Shown: positions 10,564 through 24,345, numbered from the stretch's first letter. The stretch: 64,000 bases of DNA from Rhodotorula mucilaginosa (GCA_034406715.1 CP137864.1:620001-684000); one strand, 5' to 3'. Numbers and translations: made by a program. The notes: generated from the letters alone by a model not told the origin.

Positions 10564-13500
10564 TCACAGCCCAGCCAAGCGGACGAGGAGATTCACTGCG
10601 GAGCACAACAAAACAGCCCGTCAGCGGACCATCCTAGACAAGTTCTCGTCATAAGAGACACGACTCACTGTTCTCGTCCTTGAGGTTGGCAATCTGGGCG
10701 TTCAAGCCGCGGTTCGTCTGGCGCAGATGCTCGACGAGGAGGCGGACTTCGCCACTGACGACCGGCGGAGCTCCCGGACCTGGCGCAACAGTCGCAATCG
10801 GTGGCGGCACCATGGCCGCGCCATTAAGATGCGGAGAAGAGGTCATCGGCGCCATAAAGGACGAGCCGGGCGACTGGTAGCTGGTCGGCGATTGCGTCGT
10901 CGCGAATGGTTCGGCTGCGAAGGGCGGGCGAAAGCGAAAGTGCGTCAGCTAGGCTACCACCAACATCCGAGAGAATCACGAGAGCACGCACCACTCGCGT
11001 TAAGAGCCGCGAGGCGACTCTGCATGACCGGCGTCCCGTTCGAAGACGACGGAGTCGCTTCGGTCTCTCCGTTGCCTCCCCGCCCGGCCGCAAGCTCCTT
11101 CCTCAAGCGTGCGCACTCGATCTCGAGCTCGGAAGCAGTGCGGCCGAGCACGGCCACCTCATTCCGACGAGTCTCGAGCTCTTGCGCGCGCGACATGGCC
11201 AGTTGGGTCTGAGCGCCGAGTTCGATCTCGAGCCGGTGCCGTTCCTTCTCGAGCTCGCCCAACTCGCTCGCGCGGGCAGTCTGGAGCGAGAGCAACTCGG
11301 TACGCTTCGTGCCGGCTTCGAGGAGCGCCTCTTGGGCGATCTGGGTTTGCTGCGCGAGTTCGGCCTCGAGGCGAGTCCGTTCCTTCTCGAGGCTCTCGAC
11401 GACATTGAGCTTCTGCTGCTGCAGCCACGCCAGCTCTTCGGTTTGTGAACGAGATTTGGCTGGAGGGGTCGGTCGACCGTCCTCTCCTTGCGAGCGGCTG
11501 ATGCGTTCGCGCGTCGGGCTGCCTGGCGCGGGGCTGACGGCGCGAGAAGCCGACCTCGACGAAGCCTTCGGCACGCGGGCGTCCGTCCGGCTGATGGTCG
11601 CGAGAGCTTCTTCCAATTCGGCGCGGTACCGATCGCGGTCGGCCTCGAGCTCTTCGAGCTCCTTCAGCTTGCTGTCGATTATGAGCTTGTTCTCGTCGTC
11701 GCGGCGTCGCGCATCGAGCATGAGTTGCTCGACCTTGCGCTTGAGGAAGGCGATGTCGCTCTGAGATGGATCCCGTTGCATGTCGGAAGAAGCGGGGGCG
11801 TCGGAGCGAGAACCTGGAGACATGAAGAAAAAGGGCCAAGCCTAAGAAACGCGAGAGCGGGCTCTTGAACCGGACGAAAGCACCTACCAGTCGCGGACCT
11901 GGCTCGACCGGGAGTGTCGCTGCCAGTCTCGAGGAAATCGATCCGAGAGGCGAGCTGCGCGGCGGTTGCATCGTGATGTTCCCTCATAAGGTCGGAATGC
12001 TCGACCAGTCGGGCGAGACTCTTCTCGGCCTCTTCGCGCTGCTGCTCGATCTTGGCGAGCTGGGCAGCGTGCTCGATTACCAGGCGCTAAAGTCAAGGAT
12101 GGACAGTCAACGCTCCGAGACGGGTAGCGCGGGGAAGCCGTTAGACGTGAAAACGCACCTGTTTCTCCTCGACGGCTTCATCCGCTCGGCGCTTATGCCG
12201 CTGGACTTCGTTCTGCAGCCTCGCCCGTTCCTTCTCGACCTCGCCGACATCCCTGTCCTTCTTGGACTGGAGCTGCTCGAGCTCGTCGCGCTTCTCCTTG
12301 GCTTCCGCCACCGCCGTTGCCGCGCGATGTTTCTGCCTCGCAATCTCGTCCTCGGCGCGCTGGCGTTGATCCTCGACCTCCTTAATTTCTTGATTCTTTT
12401 GATCGAGGGCTTGCTCCAATTCCTTGACGGCGTCGCGCTTCTCGGCTTGAGCGTTTCGGAGCCGCTTGGTCAAATCGGCGACTTCCTCTTGCAGCTTGTC
12501 GATCCGCTTCTGCTGCTGCGTCTTTTTATTCTTCGCCGAGGCCGAGTCGTCACCTTCCGCAGTCGGAGTCGAAGTGCCAGTAGAGGCGGCGACGGGTCCC
12601 TCGGCCTTGGAAGCGGCGGCGAAGACGTCGAAGAGGGTAAGCGGCTTGTTGTTCTTGCCGGTCGAAGCGGGCCAGTCGAGACCCTTCTCGTTGATCTTGA
12701 GCACATCGGGTTCGGTAAGGCGCAAACGCTGGACGAGCAGCTGGTAGCGAGCATTGGCTTTGCTGCGAGGCGGGCGTCACCGAAATGGTTAGAGATCGAC
12801 CCTCGGCAGCAGCGACGACAAGGCAAGGTGGACACGATCTTACGCAGCAGCTTCGCGTTTCGCCTCGGTGCCCATCTCTTCAAGCTCTTCGATGCGCTTC
12901 GTCTGAGTCGTCACCTGCTTCTCGAGCTCGAGAGCGCGCGTAACGAACCTGTGCGCGGATACGAAGGACACAGACATCAGCGGGGATACTTCACGGTGTG
13001 CGACCCAGCCGAAGTAGACGCCGTGACGACGCACTTGTTCTGCGCACTGGCGGTGAAACTATTGCGCTGCGCCGCCTCCCACACCGAGAGCAGCTCGTCG
13101 CGAGCGCGGTCGGCGCGCTCTTCGAGGTGTTTGATCTGTCGCTGCTTCCGCTTGGCCTCGCGCGCGAGCATCTCTTCGGTCTCGTCCTGTGCGTCAAAAC
13201 AGAAGATGGCAAGTGCCGGAAGGGTCAGCATGCGTAAAGCAGTCCAGGCAATCGGATGACGAGCGGTTCGCGCACCAGCTTGATCTTGGTGTTCTTGAGC
13301 TCTTCGCTCAGGTGCGCATTGTCCTGGTGAACCGTCGGTGGTCAGTAACGCGTACGCTTTGAGGACAGAAAATGAACGCGGACGCACTTGCTCGAGCACC
13401 TTGACCTTGTTCTGCAATTGCGCATCGAGGTCCTCCGGGCTCTGATCCTCGAGCTGGTCCTTCAGCTTTTCAATCTCGCGCTTCTCGTCCTCGAGTTGCT

Positions 13501-14290
13501 CTTGCAGTTTCGTGTTCTCGGCAGTCGCTTCGTCCCGAGCCTTCTGCGCCTTTTCAAGTTGCCGACGAAGTTCGGTTTCGACGGCGGACGGGCCCGTCTT
13601 GGCGGGTTCATCGGCTCGGCCGGCCGTGACATTGTCGTACGCTGCGCGAGCCTCGGCGAGCTGTTCATGTGGTGCAAGCGCGGGCGGGGTTCGCGTTATT
13701 GGCTCGAATGCCTTCAAGTCCGAGGCTGCCCGGCTCGGCACGCAAGAAGTCGATCGGACCCACCTCGGTCGTGAGTTCTGCGACTTGTTTCTGCAGCTCC
13801 TTGACGACTCCACCTCCGCTGACTTTGTTGAGAGCGTTTCCCTGCTGCAAAAGGGAGGGTGGGCGAGGAAGAGGTTGTCAAGTCAAGCATCGCGGAGATG
13901 TCCGCAGCACCCCCGGCCTTTCATGCTGCGCTGGAGAGAGCGGCACCCTCCGCACACAAGCATTGAGAAAGAGGGTGCGAGCGGGGAAGCGGTCCGGGTC
14001 GTCGAAGCGGCGACTCACGTTCTGGTTCGCGAGTTGCTCCTTCAAGTTCTTGATCTCGATTTCCATCTCCTCGACTTCTCTCGCGGCTCGGCGCTCATTC
14101 AGCCGACTGGTCTGGGTGACCTGCGCCTTGTCCTTGCTGTGTGCGCGCGCGGACGTGTCAGTTCTTCTTGGTGATGAGCCGAGGAGGAGACGGACGGTGG
14201 ATCCCTCCCGGCTTCGGTATGACGACTCTTCGCTCGCCCGGGTGGGACAAGCGGGTAGACGTACCGGACTTTGAGCTCCTTGTTGACCAT
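10564..14290 (-). CDS. Long coiled-coil protein, function unknown
   Basis: The minus-strand start at 14290 gives MVNKELKVRK, followed by about a dozen exons almost entirely of heptad-rich sequence: REVEEMEIEIKNLKEQLANQ, VVKELQKQVAELTTEVG, ELRRQLEKAQKARDEATAEN, TEEMLAREAKRKQRQIKHLE, and long blocks near 12.2-12.7 kb and 11.1-11.8 kb. Within the coils are short non-coil segments: YQLLVQRLRLTEPDVLKINE with LTLFDVFAAASKAEG (about 12.6-12.75 kb), and a Ser-rich patch with SRSASRAVSPAPGSPTRERI. The C-terminus is VRLLVEHLRQTNRGLNAQIA, then NMNLLVRLAGL and TGA at 10564-10566. Estimated length is about 900-950 residues. It could be a cytoskeletal, septal or Golgi tether-type protein, but no diagnostic domain is visible and I make no functional call. 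It shares a divergent promoter with UTP20. Confidence 0.75.
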
Positions 14291-14932
14291 CCCGTCTCAG
14301 CCTATGCGCCGTGTGCTGCGGTTGCCGGCAGTCGAAGGCTTGATGGCTGATCAGGAGAAAAGGTCCCGCCGAAATTGACGCAGCGGCCTCTGCCTTGGGG
14401 CAAGGAAGCAGGACTTCCTCGTAGCTGTACCAATCGCCTCTCAGAGCTCTTCTCCGGAGTCGGATAAGCCCCGTGCACGGTAGCGGCCGACGATGAATTG
14501 GTCGAAGCAAAGTCAAGTCGCGTCGAATTTCCACATGATCATCTGATTCCGCCCTCGCCGATCGCATTCAGGCGATCTGTAAGCCCTTGTCTAGTGCAGC
14601 TCATCGAGATACAACACCCAAAGGTGTCCAGTAGAAAGGGAGCAGTAAATCCGCGGACTCCGGAACAGTCTGCCGACTTTGCGCGGAAGCAAATCCGCGA
14701 GCTTTCTCACGGAGGAGAAAGTTGCTCTGCTGCCGTCCATACCGCCTGGCGAGCAGAGAGAGGGATCTGCGGAGACCATTCATTAGCTTCACCACCGGAA
14801 CGGCAGCGGCAATCGGCAGTCCGGAACGAGCAGGGTCGACCAATCTCCAGCTTCAACAATTTCTCCACTCCGACGTTCGTCGTCACAACAGCCCGTACCG
14901 ACGAGAAGGGCTCCTACGAGCAAACGCAAATC
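14291..14932. promoter_or_regulatory. Divergent intergenic region between the coiled-coil gene and UTP20
   Basis: About 640 bp separating two genes transcribed away from each other. It must carry both promoters and 5' leaders. On the minus strand a CATAG acceptor-like site just upstream of ATG 14290 suggests a 5'UTR intron. No other gene seen. Confidence 0.5.
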
Positions 14933-17900
14933 ATGGCCAAGGGGAACGGGTCCGCCGGGCGGAAGGCCGCGCCAAAAGCGAACGGCTCCAGCGGTGGCAG
15001 CGGAACCCTTCGCTCGCTGCGCCATGCTGCTGCCTCGAACTCGACCGCAGCTGCGGGCGGCAAACCGGCCAAGAAAATCCGCTCGACCGCGTCCCTCACC
15101 GTCGCCGAAAAGATTGCCAAGCGCGGAGCCAAGCCGCTCGTCAAGGGCAACAACTTTCGCTTCGTCGCTCCGTCGGACCGCCTCGCCAAGATGAAGGTCG
15201 ACCTTGAGGGCGTTCGGGACCGGCGAGAGATGCTCGAGGGAGAAGACGACGCCGAGGCGGACGACATGCACACCCTGTTCGGGCACGCGCTCCAGCAGAG
15301 TCAGCTCATCAACTTGTCGCTCCCGTTTATTCGGTTCTCGAAACGCGTCGAACCGTACGCGAGGAGTCTGCCGCTCGTCCTCCACTACCGGCGAGAGCTC
15401 ATCGAGGTCATCTGCCAAACACTCTCCGGACCGTCGAATGAGGTCGAGTTGTGTGGCGAAACAATCCTCGAGTGCGTTTGCTCCTTCCCGCTGCCTTCCG
15501 AGATGCGAGGCTGACTCTCTTGCGCACATCCATCTCCAGCCTGCTCCCTCCTCTCATCACCGATATTTCGCACCTCTTGCTCGCGTCGCTCCCTCTCCTC
15601 CTCACGACCCTGATCCGCCTCACCACCCCGTCTCCCTTGAACGCCGCCAACCCGCGCATCCTCCAACGGGTGTACGACGTGCTCGGAGCGCTCTTCCGCG
15701 ATCTCGCGCGCGACATTCTCGCCGCCTCTTCCGGCGAAGCTAGCGAAGGCGACCTCCAGTCGGTCTGGGACATCGTTCGGAGAGGGCTCGGAGCGCCGGC
15801 CAAGTCGACCGAGGTCGAGGCGGACGCGATGGAGGTCGAGCCGACTGCGACTGAAGAGGTTGCCGACGATGACGCAAGCGAAGAGGAGGCTGAAGATGTA
15901 GTCGTCGAAGAGCCGGTCGCGTCGACGTCCGCTCGTCAACTCGATGCGCCGCCCGAGGCCCCGAAACTACACACTTCCCTCCCCGCCAACTTCCGCACGA
16001 CTCCGCAAACTCGTCGCCTCCTCGGCAACGCTTTCGCACTGCTCGTGCGCAAGGCCAAGCCGACTTCGTCCGAAGATGTCGAACCGGCGGCTGGTGGCCT
16101 CGACGGCCTGATGCAGCTCATGATCCGCGACGTTGCCGCTGTCGAAGAGGAGGACGGTGGAGAACGCGCAAATGGGGGCCGGAGCGCGAAAGGCCGGCGA
16201 AAGGGCAAGGGCAAAGGGCGAGGACAGGAAGAAGGCAGTTCAAACATCTTTGCAGAGGGTTTGACCTACGTGGTCATCGAGAGCTGTTCCGTGAGTCGCT
16301 GCTCGAGGTGACAACTCCCCTTTGTCTGCTCTAGCTCGGTACTGACGAGCACCGTTACACAGGCACCGAATCACTTCTTCCACTCGCGGACACCGGCGAT
16401 TCTTCGTTCCCTCTTCCACGCCATCGTCGCTCTTCCCGACCTGGCCGAGATCAACCTGCCGACCGAAATCGTCTCGCACGCATACGTCGCCCTGACCGGA
16501 TATGCCGAAAAGGTCGACTTGCTCGAGCCTGTCGTCGAAACGGCCGTCAAAACCCTCGAGGCGGAACTGCGCAGCGTCGAAGCAGCTTCGCAAGAGGAGA
16601 CGACCTGGGAACGGCTCGTCGTCCCGTTGCAGGCGATCACATCCCACGTCGGTGTCAAGGAGGGTGCCCGACTGCCCGCCGCTGCCAAGGCCCGCCTTTT
16701 CGCCTCCCTCGCGCCCTTGTCTCGCCTCCTCGCTCGCACCCCGCCCCCGACCTTCCTCCACGCTCTCAACGGCTACCTCGCCGTCGTCTTGCCTCTCGCC
16801 GTCCTCGCCGACGTACTCGCCTCGTCTGTGCGCGGCATCGTCGAGGCCTTCCTGAGTGCCGAAGCCAGCGACGCAGTCTTCGCTGCCGGGTGCACGCTCG
16901 CTTCGACCCTCGACGAAGTCGGTTGGCCCCTGTGGGACACGGCGTTCGCTTCGACCATTCTCGTCGCGACCAGCCGCGAGCTCTCGGCTCCGCGTGACGC
17001 CAAGGGCAAAGCAGAAGCGACCGAGGGGTCCGCTTTTGCAGTCGCGCCCAAGCGCGAGAACAGTCGCGCCTTGCTCGCTCGTCTCGCGACCACGGGACGT
17101 CTACAAGCAGTCGTCGAGAAAGGCGGCGCCGCGCTCGTGGCGTGGGAGAAGAGTCTCGGTGCGCTCGCCGAGGCCACGATCAACGACTGGCGCGAGTCTT
17201 ATGCGAGGGAAGGGATGGCGGAGGACACCTTGACGCTCGAGCTCGTCGACGTCTTGCGCGTCGCTCCGTTCCTGCCGCAACATCGGCAGAGTCTCCTCCC
17301 TCTCCTTGCCGACCTCGCCGCCGAGATCGCCACAACCCCTTCCGCCGAAGCTCGCGTCGCCTATCTCGTCTCCCCCGCGAGTCCGGCTCAGGTTCTCGGC
17401 ACCACCCTGTCGGCTTTTGCGGGAATCTCCTCCCGTCTCAAAAAGCCTTCGCCCGCGCTCGAAACGCTGTCGAACTCTGTCGAGGCAATCATTGCCAACT
17501 TTGCCTGGCACCGACAGGTCATGCATGGCCTCTCGATCCTCTCGCTCGCCCGTCTCGCCTCGGATCGCTCGACGGTAGCCCGCGAAGCCGTCTACGCCTC
17601 CATCCTGCCGAATCTCCTCTCGGAGGATTCCGTGTTGCGACGGAGTTCGCTCGAGATCGCCCTTTCGCTCTACCCCGAGGCCGAAACGCCGACAGCCGCC
17701 GACCTCATCTCGAAATGCATCGAAGTCGAAGACATGCCGCTCACGGTGCAAGGCGCTCGGGAGAAGAGCATGAAGGTCCGACGGCTTGGGATCGTCGCGA
17801 ACGGACAACTCGGCAAGGAAGGGTCGACGGAGCCAGTCGAGCCGGTGCTCGAGATCATCTTGCGCTACTTGACGGGTGCGTCTCTACATTTTCCTGCCTC

Positions 17901-20900
17901 ACGACGCGACAGAACGCAGCTGACATTCGTTGCGCACCTACAGCAATGCTCAAGGTCAACTTCAAGCCGATCTGGCCCGAAGCGATCGGGGCTCTCTCGC
18001 TCCTCTCCGGTCGCTTCCCCGAGCAGGTTTGGGTCGTCACTTCGCGCCAACTCCTCGCTGCGGCGACGCGCGGCGCCGACTTGTTCGTGACGCGCAAGCC
18101 CGAGTGGGCTGCCATCGCCGGTGCGGACGAAGGCGCCGTCGACCTCGTCTTCGACGAGCAAGCTCTCCGCGATTGGCATCTCGAAGACCGCCTCACCAAG
18201 CTTCGACAGTCCGAGCGCCGATTCCAGTCGGACGGCGACGATCAGCAGTCGAAGCTGCAAGAGCTGGCAGCGGTAAGCCGAACCATCTGCTTTTTTCCAC
18301 GTCGTGTTCGGTTATTGATCTCGACTTGCGCCCGCAGCTTCAGAAGACGCCGGAACGACTGGTGGTTCACAGCTACGAAGCGCAACTCCTCGCGCTCTTC
18401 TGCGACATCCCCGACTTGGCGCAGAAGCATAGCCGAGAATTCGTCGACGTCTTCCTCGGCTGTTTCGAGCGCGACGACGTGATCCCCGACAAAGCCGACG
18501 AGACGCCGGAGTTCTTCAACGCCGACGAAACCTCGAAGGACCGAAAGGCGCGTCTGCTCGCCTGGCTCGCCCTCTTCGCCAAGTTCAGCAACCCGAAGGC
18601 GCTGTATCGAGCGCAGGATCTCCACTCTCAATTCCGAACGCTGCTGGCGTTCCCCGACGCTGCGATCCAGAAACTCGCCCTCGATTGCATCCTGCGCTGG
18701 AAACTCCCTTCCGTCGTCGCGAATGCCGACCGCCTCAAGAACCTCCTCGAGTCGACCAAACTTCGAGACGAGCTGCTCCAGTTCGTCTCGTCCACCGATG
18801 CCGGCGGGCTCGAGCCCAAGGACCGCGCCGACGTCGTGCCCCTAGTCATTCGCATCACCTACGGCCTGATGATCTCGAGGCTAGGCCGTGCGAGCGCAAG
18901 CTCCGGTCAAGGTCGCGCGGGGCGTCGCGCCGCCATCTTGGGCGCCCTGCGGACCTGCTCCGCGTCGGAGCTCGACACCCTGATCGACCTCCTGCTTGGC
19001 CCGCTTCGCAAGCTGCTGGTCGCCTCGTCGGAGGGATCGTTCGTCCTTGCCTCGACTGCGCCGGATGTTCCGGGCAAGCGCCAGCTCGGTTTCCTCGGCC
19101 TGCTCGCCGACGTTGTCAAGCATCTCGGCAAAGACATCGTACACCGGTGGCCGGACTTGCTCGGCGTCGTCGTCAATCTTCTGCACTTCGCTCAGCGCGG
19201 ACTTGAAGATGCGCCTGCTGCGCCAGAGGAGCACGAGGAAGACGACGAAGAGGAGGCAGACGCTGATGACGAGGACGAGCCCGTGGGGATGCAGCTCGCG
19301 CCGCTGCGTCACATCCGCCAAACCGCCCTCAAGCGATTCACGGACTTTTTCCGCCTCGAAGTCGATTTCGACTACCGACCCTACCTGGCGGCGGCTTTCC
19401 CGTCCTTCATTTCGCCGCGTCTGCCGAATCTCGCGGCGGAGAACGCTCAAGCCCCGTCAGCTCTGCTCGAGCTGTTCGTCACCTGGAGCAAGCGCCGCGA
19501 CCTGATTCCGTTCCTGGTCGACTTCGACCCGACTCTCCTTCCGTCCCTCTACCGCGTTCTCACCGTCCGGAACGTCAAGCCCACCGTCGTCCTGCGGGTC
19601 TTTGACCTGGTGGGCAGCATCATCGAATTCGCTGAGGAAGACGGCGGCAGACAGAGTGAAACCGGCCAGAAGGTCATCCAGCCTGGCGTCGACGTGCTGC
19701 TGGAGCAGCTCGGCGGTCTCATCGCGATCACGGCTTCGACGTTCGACGCGAAGGGCGAGATCGCGCAGCGACAGTAAGCGCCTCACTTTCTCTATCCGTC
19801 GCCACTCGTCACTTACCCGCTCTTTCCGCGCAGGATCGGACTTCTCTGCTCGCTCGCAGTTTATGTCGACTCGAACGAGCAGGCCACGCAGTTCCTCACA
19901 CTGGCCGCCCCGCTCCTCCGCAAGCCGAACAAGGTCGTGCCCGAGAAGATCAAGACGGACTTGCTCAAGATCGTCACGGCATTGTACCCGCTCGCACGCC
20001 CGGCCGCCGGTACGCCTCTCTACGAGCGGTGCTGTGAGGTCGTCGCGACGCTCTTCCTCTCCGCACGCACCCGAAATGCCCGCCTCCAACTCGTCGCAGC
20101 CTTCAAGTCCGTCGCTTCCGTCGACACGAGCTATCGCACCGCAGCGGAGCTTGTGGAAGAGCTGAATGCCTTCTCGGTCAAGCGCTCCGAAGAGCCCGAT
20201 TTCGACCGCCGCCTCGCCGCCTTCTCGAAGCTGAATGAGGAGCTCTATCAGACTCTCCGACCCGCGGACTGGATCGTCATCCTCCACAACATGTTGTTCT
20301 TCGTTCAGGACGCCGAGGAGCTGTCGATCCGCAGCAACGCGAGCTACGCGTTGCGCCGTTTCGTCGAGGTCGCTGGCACCTCCACCGTTCCCGAAGTGCG
20401 GTCGATCCTGACCCGCGTCTTCCTGCCTGGCATTCGCAATGTCATGCGGTCCAAGAACGAGCTCATCCGATCCGAAGTCCTCGCCGTCCTCGGTTACGCC
20501 GTCGAGAAGGTCGAGGGTGTCGCCGAACTGGAACAACTCCGGGTCCTCCTCTATGACGGTGACGAAGAAGCGAACTTCTTCAACAACATTCTGCACATCC
20601 AGAATCACCGTCGGACTCGTGCTCTGCGTCGCCTTGCCGACGCCGTCGAGGCCGGCAACATCACGAGCAAGACCATCGTCGACATCTTCCTGCCGCTCAT
20701 CGACCACTTTGTCGCCGATCCCGACGACAAGAAGGACCCCGACCTCGTCAACGAGACGGTGCAATGCTTCGGCCGTCTCGCCAAGCACCTCGGGTGGTCG
20801 GCCTACTCGAAGGTCGTGCAGCAGTACCTCAAGCTCGCCAAGACCAGCGGCGCCGTCCAGAAGGCTTGCCTGCGTACGCTCGTCAGCGTGCTCAGGAGCT

Positions 20901-23900
20901 TCCATTTCGACCTCGTCGCGCAGCCGCAGCAATGCGACATCACGACGAACCGCCTCGTACCCCAGCTGCTCGGATACCTCGAGAAGCGGGACGAGGCCGA
21001 CGAGGAGATCCGCATTCCGGTCGCCGAAGGTATCGCTGCGATCATCAAGCACATCCCTGGCGACGCGAAGCACGTCCAGGAGACCGCTTTGCTCATGGCG
21101 CTTGCCCAAACGCTGCGGTCTCGCGACCAGCACGTCCGCGATCTCGTTCGCTCGACTCTCGTCAACATCGTCGTCGCGAGCGGCGGCGACATCCTGGGCC
21201 GAGCAACGAAGGAGCTTCGCAAAGCGCTTGCACGAGGACCTCAGCTTCACGTGCTCGCGTTTACCGTCCACGCGCTGCTTGTTCGCATCGCAGAAGAACC
21301 GGAAGGCGTCGACTTTGACGACGCGCTCGAGGAGGTCGTACCGGTACTCGACGCCGACATCTTCGGGGCGCCCGCAAAAGATCGCACGTCGCAGGAGTTC
21401 CGCGCGAAGACCAAGTTCCGCGAGGTTCGCTCGTTCAAGTCGCTCGATTCCTTCCAGATCCTCGCCCGCGTGATCTCGCCGGTCAAAATCTCGGCCTTGT
21501 TGTCGCCTCTCCGCGGCGTCTTGTCCACAACCGACTCGCCCAAGGCACTCAAGGACGTCGAAGAAGTCTTCAAGACGCTCGCCGTCGGACTCACCGCGAA
21601 CCCTGCGCTGGACGCTATCGGCACTCTCGACCTGTGCCACAGCTTGATCAGCCAGAACGCCTCCTTCCTCAAGTCGGTCAAGAAGGTTCGCCAGAACAGC
21701 AAGGCTGCGCCGGATTATCACGTCCAGCTCGAGTGCGAGAACGCCGGCGAGCGCGACTACTACAGCAAGAACGCCTACCGCTTCGTATCGTTCGGACTCG
21801 AACTCTTTAATGCGGCGTTCCGCAAGTCGGTGTTCGACCTCGACTCGCCCGAGGTCCTCGCGCGTATGGAACCGCTCGTCAGCCTGGTCGGGAATGCGCT
21901 CTATTCGGACGACCCGGTCGTCCTCGCCCGAAGCATGCGGGCGACGGCCAGCTTGATCCGGTGCCCGCTTGGAACCACCGAGCAGGCTGCGCCGGTCCTC
22001 GTCAAGCAGATGCTGAGCGTGATCGAACGCTCCGGCAGCACCGAGTCGGAACTCGCGCAATCGGCGTTGCGCACGCTCTCGACCGTTCTCCGCGACTGCA
22101 AGACCGCGACGCTGTCCGAGAAACAGCTGACCACGCTCCTTGAGGTCTGTTCCTTCTTTCCCTGCAAAGTCTCCGTGACCGTGTAAGCTGACTCCTGCAT
22201 TACAGCTTATCGGTCCCGACCTCGAGGAAGCCGACCGTCAGGCTACGCTGTTCCAGGTCCTCCGGTCGATCATGGCGCGCAAGTTCGTCGCCCCCGAGAT
22301 CTACGACATCATGAACAAGGTCGCCGAGATGCTCGTCACCAACCAGTCGGGCCACGTGCGCGAAGTCTGCCGAGCGATCTACCTCCAGTTCCTACTCGAC
22401 TACCCGCAAGGTCGCGGGCGATTGCGCGACTCGCTCGCGTTCCTCGCCAAGAATCTCTCGTACGAGTACGAGAGCGGGCGCCTGTCGGTCCTCGAGCTCG
22501 TCTCGGCGATCCTCCAAAAGTTCGCCGCGCAGCTCATCAAGGAGTCGGCCGACCTGTTCTTCGTCGCCCTCGTCATGGTGGTCGCGAACGACGACTCGAC
22601 GCGCTGCCGCGAGATGGCCGCCGAGCTCGTCAAGGTCTTGTTCTCGCGGGTTGAGAAGGACACGCGCGAGACGCTCCTCGCCATGCTCACCACCTGGGCC
22701 GGCAAGAAGGCGCAGCCGCAGCTCGCGCGGACCGCGATCCAGCTCTTTGGCGTCGCCATCGACGCGCTGGGCGAGGACGGACGCTCGGCAGTGCCGGGAG
22801 TGGTCGACATTCTCCTCGATGTGCTCGTCGACTCGGAGGAGAAGCTCGAGGAGGCGGAGCGCGACGGCGAGGAGGTCGAGGAGGTCGAGCGGGCGTGGCA
22901 GCTGCCGTACCAGGCCCTCCAGACGTTCGCGCACGTGTACAAGGCCTTCCCCAGCATGGTCTCGCCGGATGACCGGTCGCATCACCCGCTGTGGAAAGCG
23001 GTGCGAGGTCATCTCCTCTACCCGCATCTCTGGGTTCGAACCTCTTCCGCCCGCCTTCTCGGTACCTTGTTCGCGGCGAGCCAGGACGCCATCGCCAAGG
23101 CAGACTTGCCGGAGCGGCACCCGCTCGCGACGCCGAACCTGCTCGACATGGCGCAAAAGTCGTGCCTGCAGCTCAAGAGCCCGGCACTCGACGACGGCCT
23201 CGCCATGCAGATCGTCAAGAACCTCTTCTTCGCCGCCAAGTGCTTTGCGGTTCGTGGCTTATCCGCGCACAAGAACGAGAACGGCGACGCCGGCTCTGAC
23301 GACGACGAGGAGGAGGACTCGAAGGGCGCCGACGCGGAGCGACACGCCGACCCGCTTCGTTGGCTCTTCACCCGCATGTCCTTCCAGTGCCGCCAAGCGC
23401 ACACTCACCGACCAAGTATGTACGCCCAAGACGCTGTACGTTGTCCTCCTCCGCTCTCGCGATCCTTACCCTCGGTTGCTCATGACTGACCTTGGACGAT
23501 GCGTCCACGCTTTCTTTTGCAGGGCCAATGGTCTCGCCAACCCGCCACCATCCTGCGCTGGTTCGCCGCCGTCATCAGCTTCCTGGATGCCGCCACTCTG
23601 CAACGCTTCGTCGTCCAGATGGCGACGCCGATCTTCCGCATCTCTGAGGACCCGAACGCTCAAGACCCTCAAATGGGCAAGTCATCAACCCCTTGTTCCG
23701 CTCCGATCTTTCGTTTCGTTGCGCAAAAGAGTCTTTGCTGACCCGCAATTCGTCATTGCAAACAGCCGAACTGCAAACGCTCGCTCGCGAAGTGCAGGAG
23801 CTCCTCCAGACCAAGATCGGCACGACGGCGTACTCGCAGGTGCACAACACGATCCGGCAGAAAGCAGCGACGCGTCGCCAGGAGCGCAAGCAGATCCTCG

Positions 23901-24143
23901 CGCAGCAGGTACGTCCCCCCCGCGTGCTCGTTGCTCTCGCTGTGGGGTTTTGAGCGGTTATCTGACGCTGTTGTTTCGTTGCGGGGGTCTGTGCAGGCCA
24001 TCTCTGACCCAGCCGAGGAGGCCAAGCGCAAGGCGAAGCGTGCCGAGTTGCGCAAGGCGCAGAAGAAGAAGCGCACTGCCGCCTTTGCTGCGCAGAAGGA
24101 GCGCTTCGGCGAGGGTTCGAAGCGTCGGCGGACGGACGAGTAG
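14933..24143 (+). CDS. UTP20: U3 snoRNP / SSU processome component Utp20 (DRIM family)
   Basis: Utp20 is a giant HEAT-repeat nucleolar protein of the small-subunit processome, required for early pre-18S rRNA cleavages. The start MAKGNGSAGRKAAPK at 14933 opens a basic Ala/Gly/Lys-rich N-terminus. It is followed by KGNNFRFVAPSDRLAKMKVD and FIRFSKRVEPYARSLPLVLH, the conserved DRIM N-terminal region. About 2,840 residues follow, alpha-helical throughout, for example VYDVLGALFRDLARDIL, WIVILHNMLFFVQDAEELS and AKLGWSAYSK-like repeats. Acidic loops occur at about 15.8-15.9 kb and 19.23-19.28 kb. The tail is Lys/Arg-rich (KRAELRKAQKKKRTAAFAAQ) with TAG at 24141-24143. Nine introns are inferred, near 15.5, 16.3, 17.9, 18.3, 19.8, 22.2, 23.5, 23.7 and 23.95 kb. 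The length agrees with the family (about 2,500-2,800). It is the longest gene here. Confidence 0.93.
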
Positions 24144-24345
24144 AGGGCAGACAGGAGTTTCTCGAGTTCAGGACAAGTGGTCTTTCCTTTGTTGCACATC
24201 AGTAGCCTCTCTCTCGTGTCTGCGCGTGTGTGTTGTATTGTCATTTGCTCGAAATGCAGGACTGCGTATCACAACAACAAAATCGAAATAACGTCGAGAT
24301 CGAGAAGTCCGGCCGGGAGAATGGAGACGGCTCGAGGGCACCCTC

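Noticed and set aside
11865-13259. A 464-codon plus-strand open frame rich in Leu
   Set aside because: Antisense to the coiled-coil gene. Leu-rich translation is the expected complement of Glu/Lys/Gln-rich heptads; it is not a leucine-rich repeat or membrane protein.
19457-22060. An 867-codon open frame on the minus strand opposite UTP20
   Set aside because: It lies entirely antisense to well-conserved UTP20 coding sequence. The high GC and codon bias of the sense strand removes stops from one antisense frame; its translation is charged, low-complexity and unlike any family.
23030-23045. Another GGTTCGAAC string
   Set aside because: Inside UTP20 coding sequence in a well-supported frame; no tRNA fold around it.
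22392-24291. Other long open frames overlapping the UTP20 3' part on both strands, including a 546-codon Arg/Ser-rich frame
   Set aside because: Shadow frames of UTP20 with Arg/Ser/Pro-biased composition typical of out-of-frame GC-rich coding DNA.
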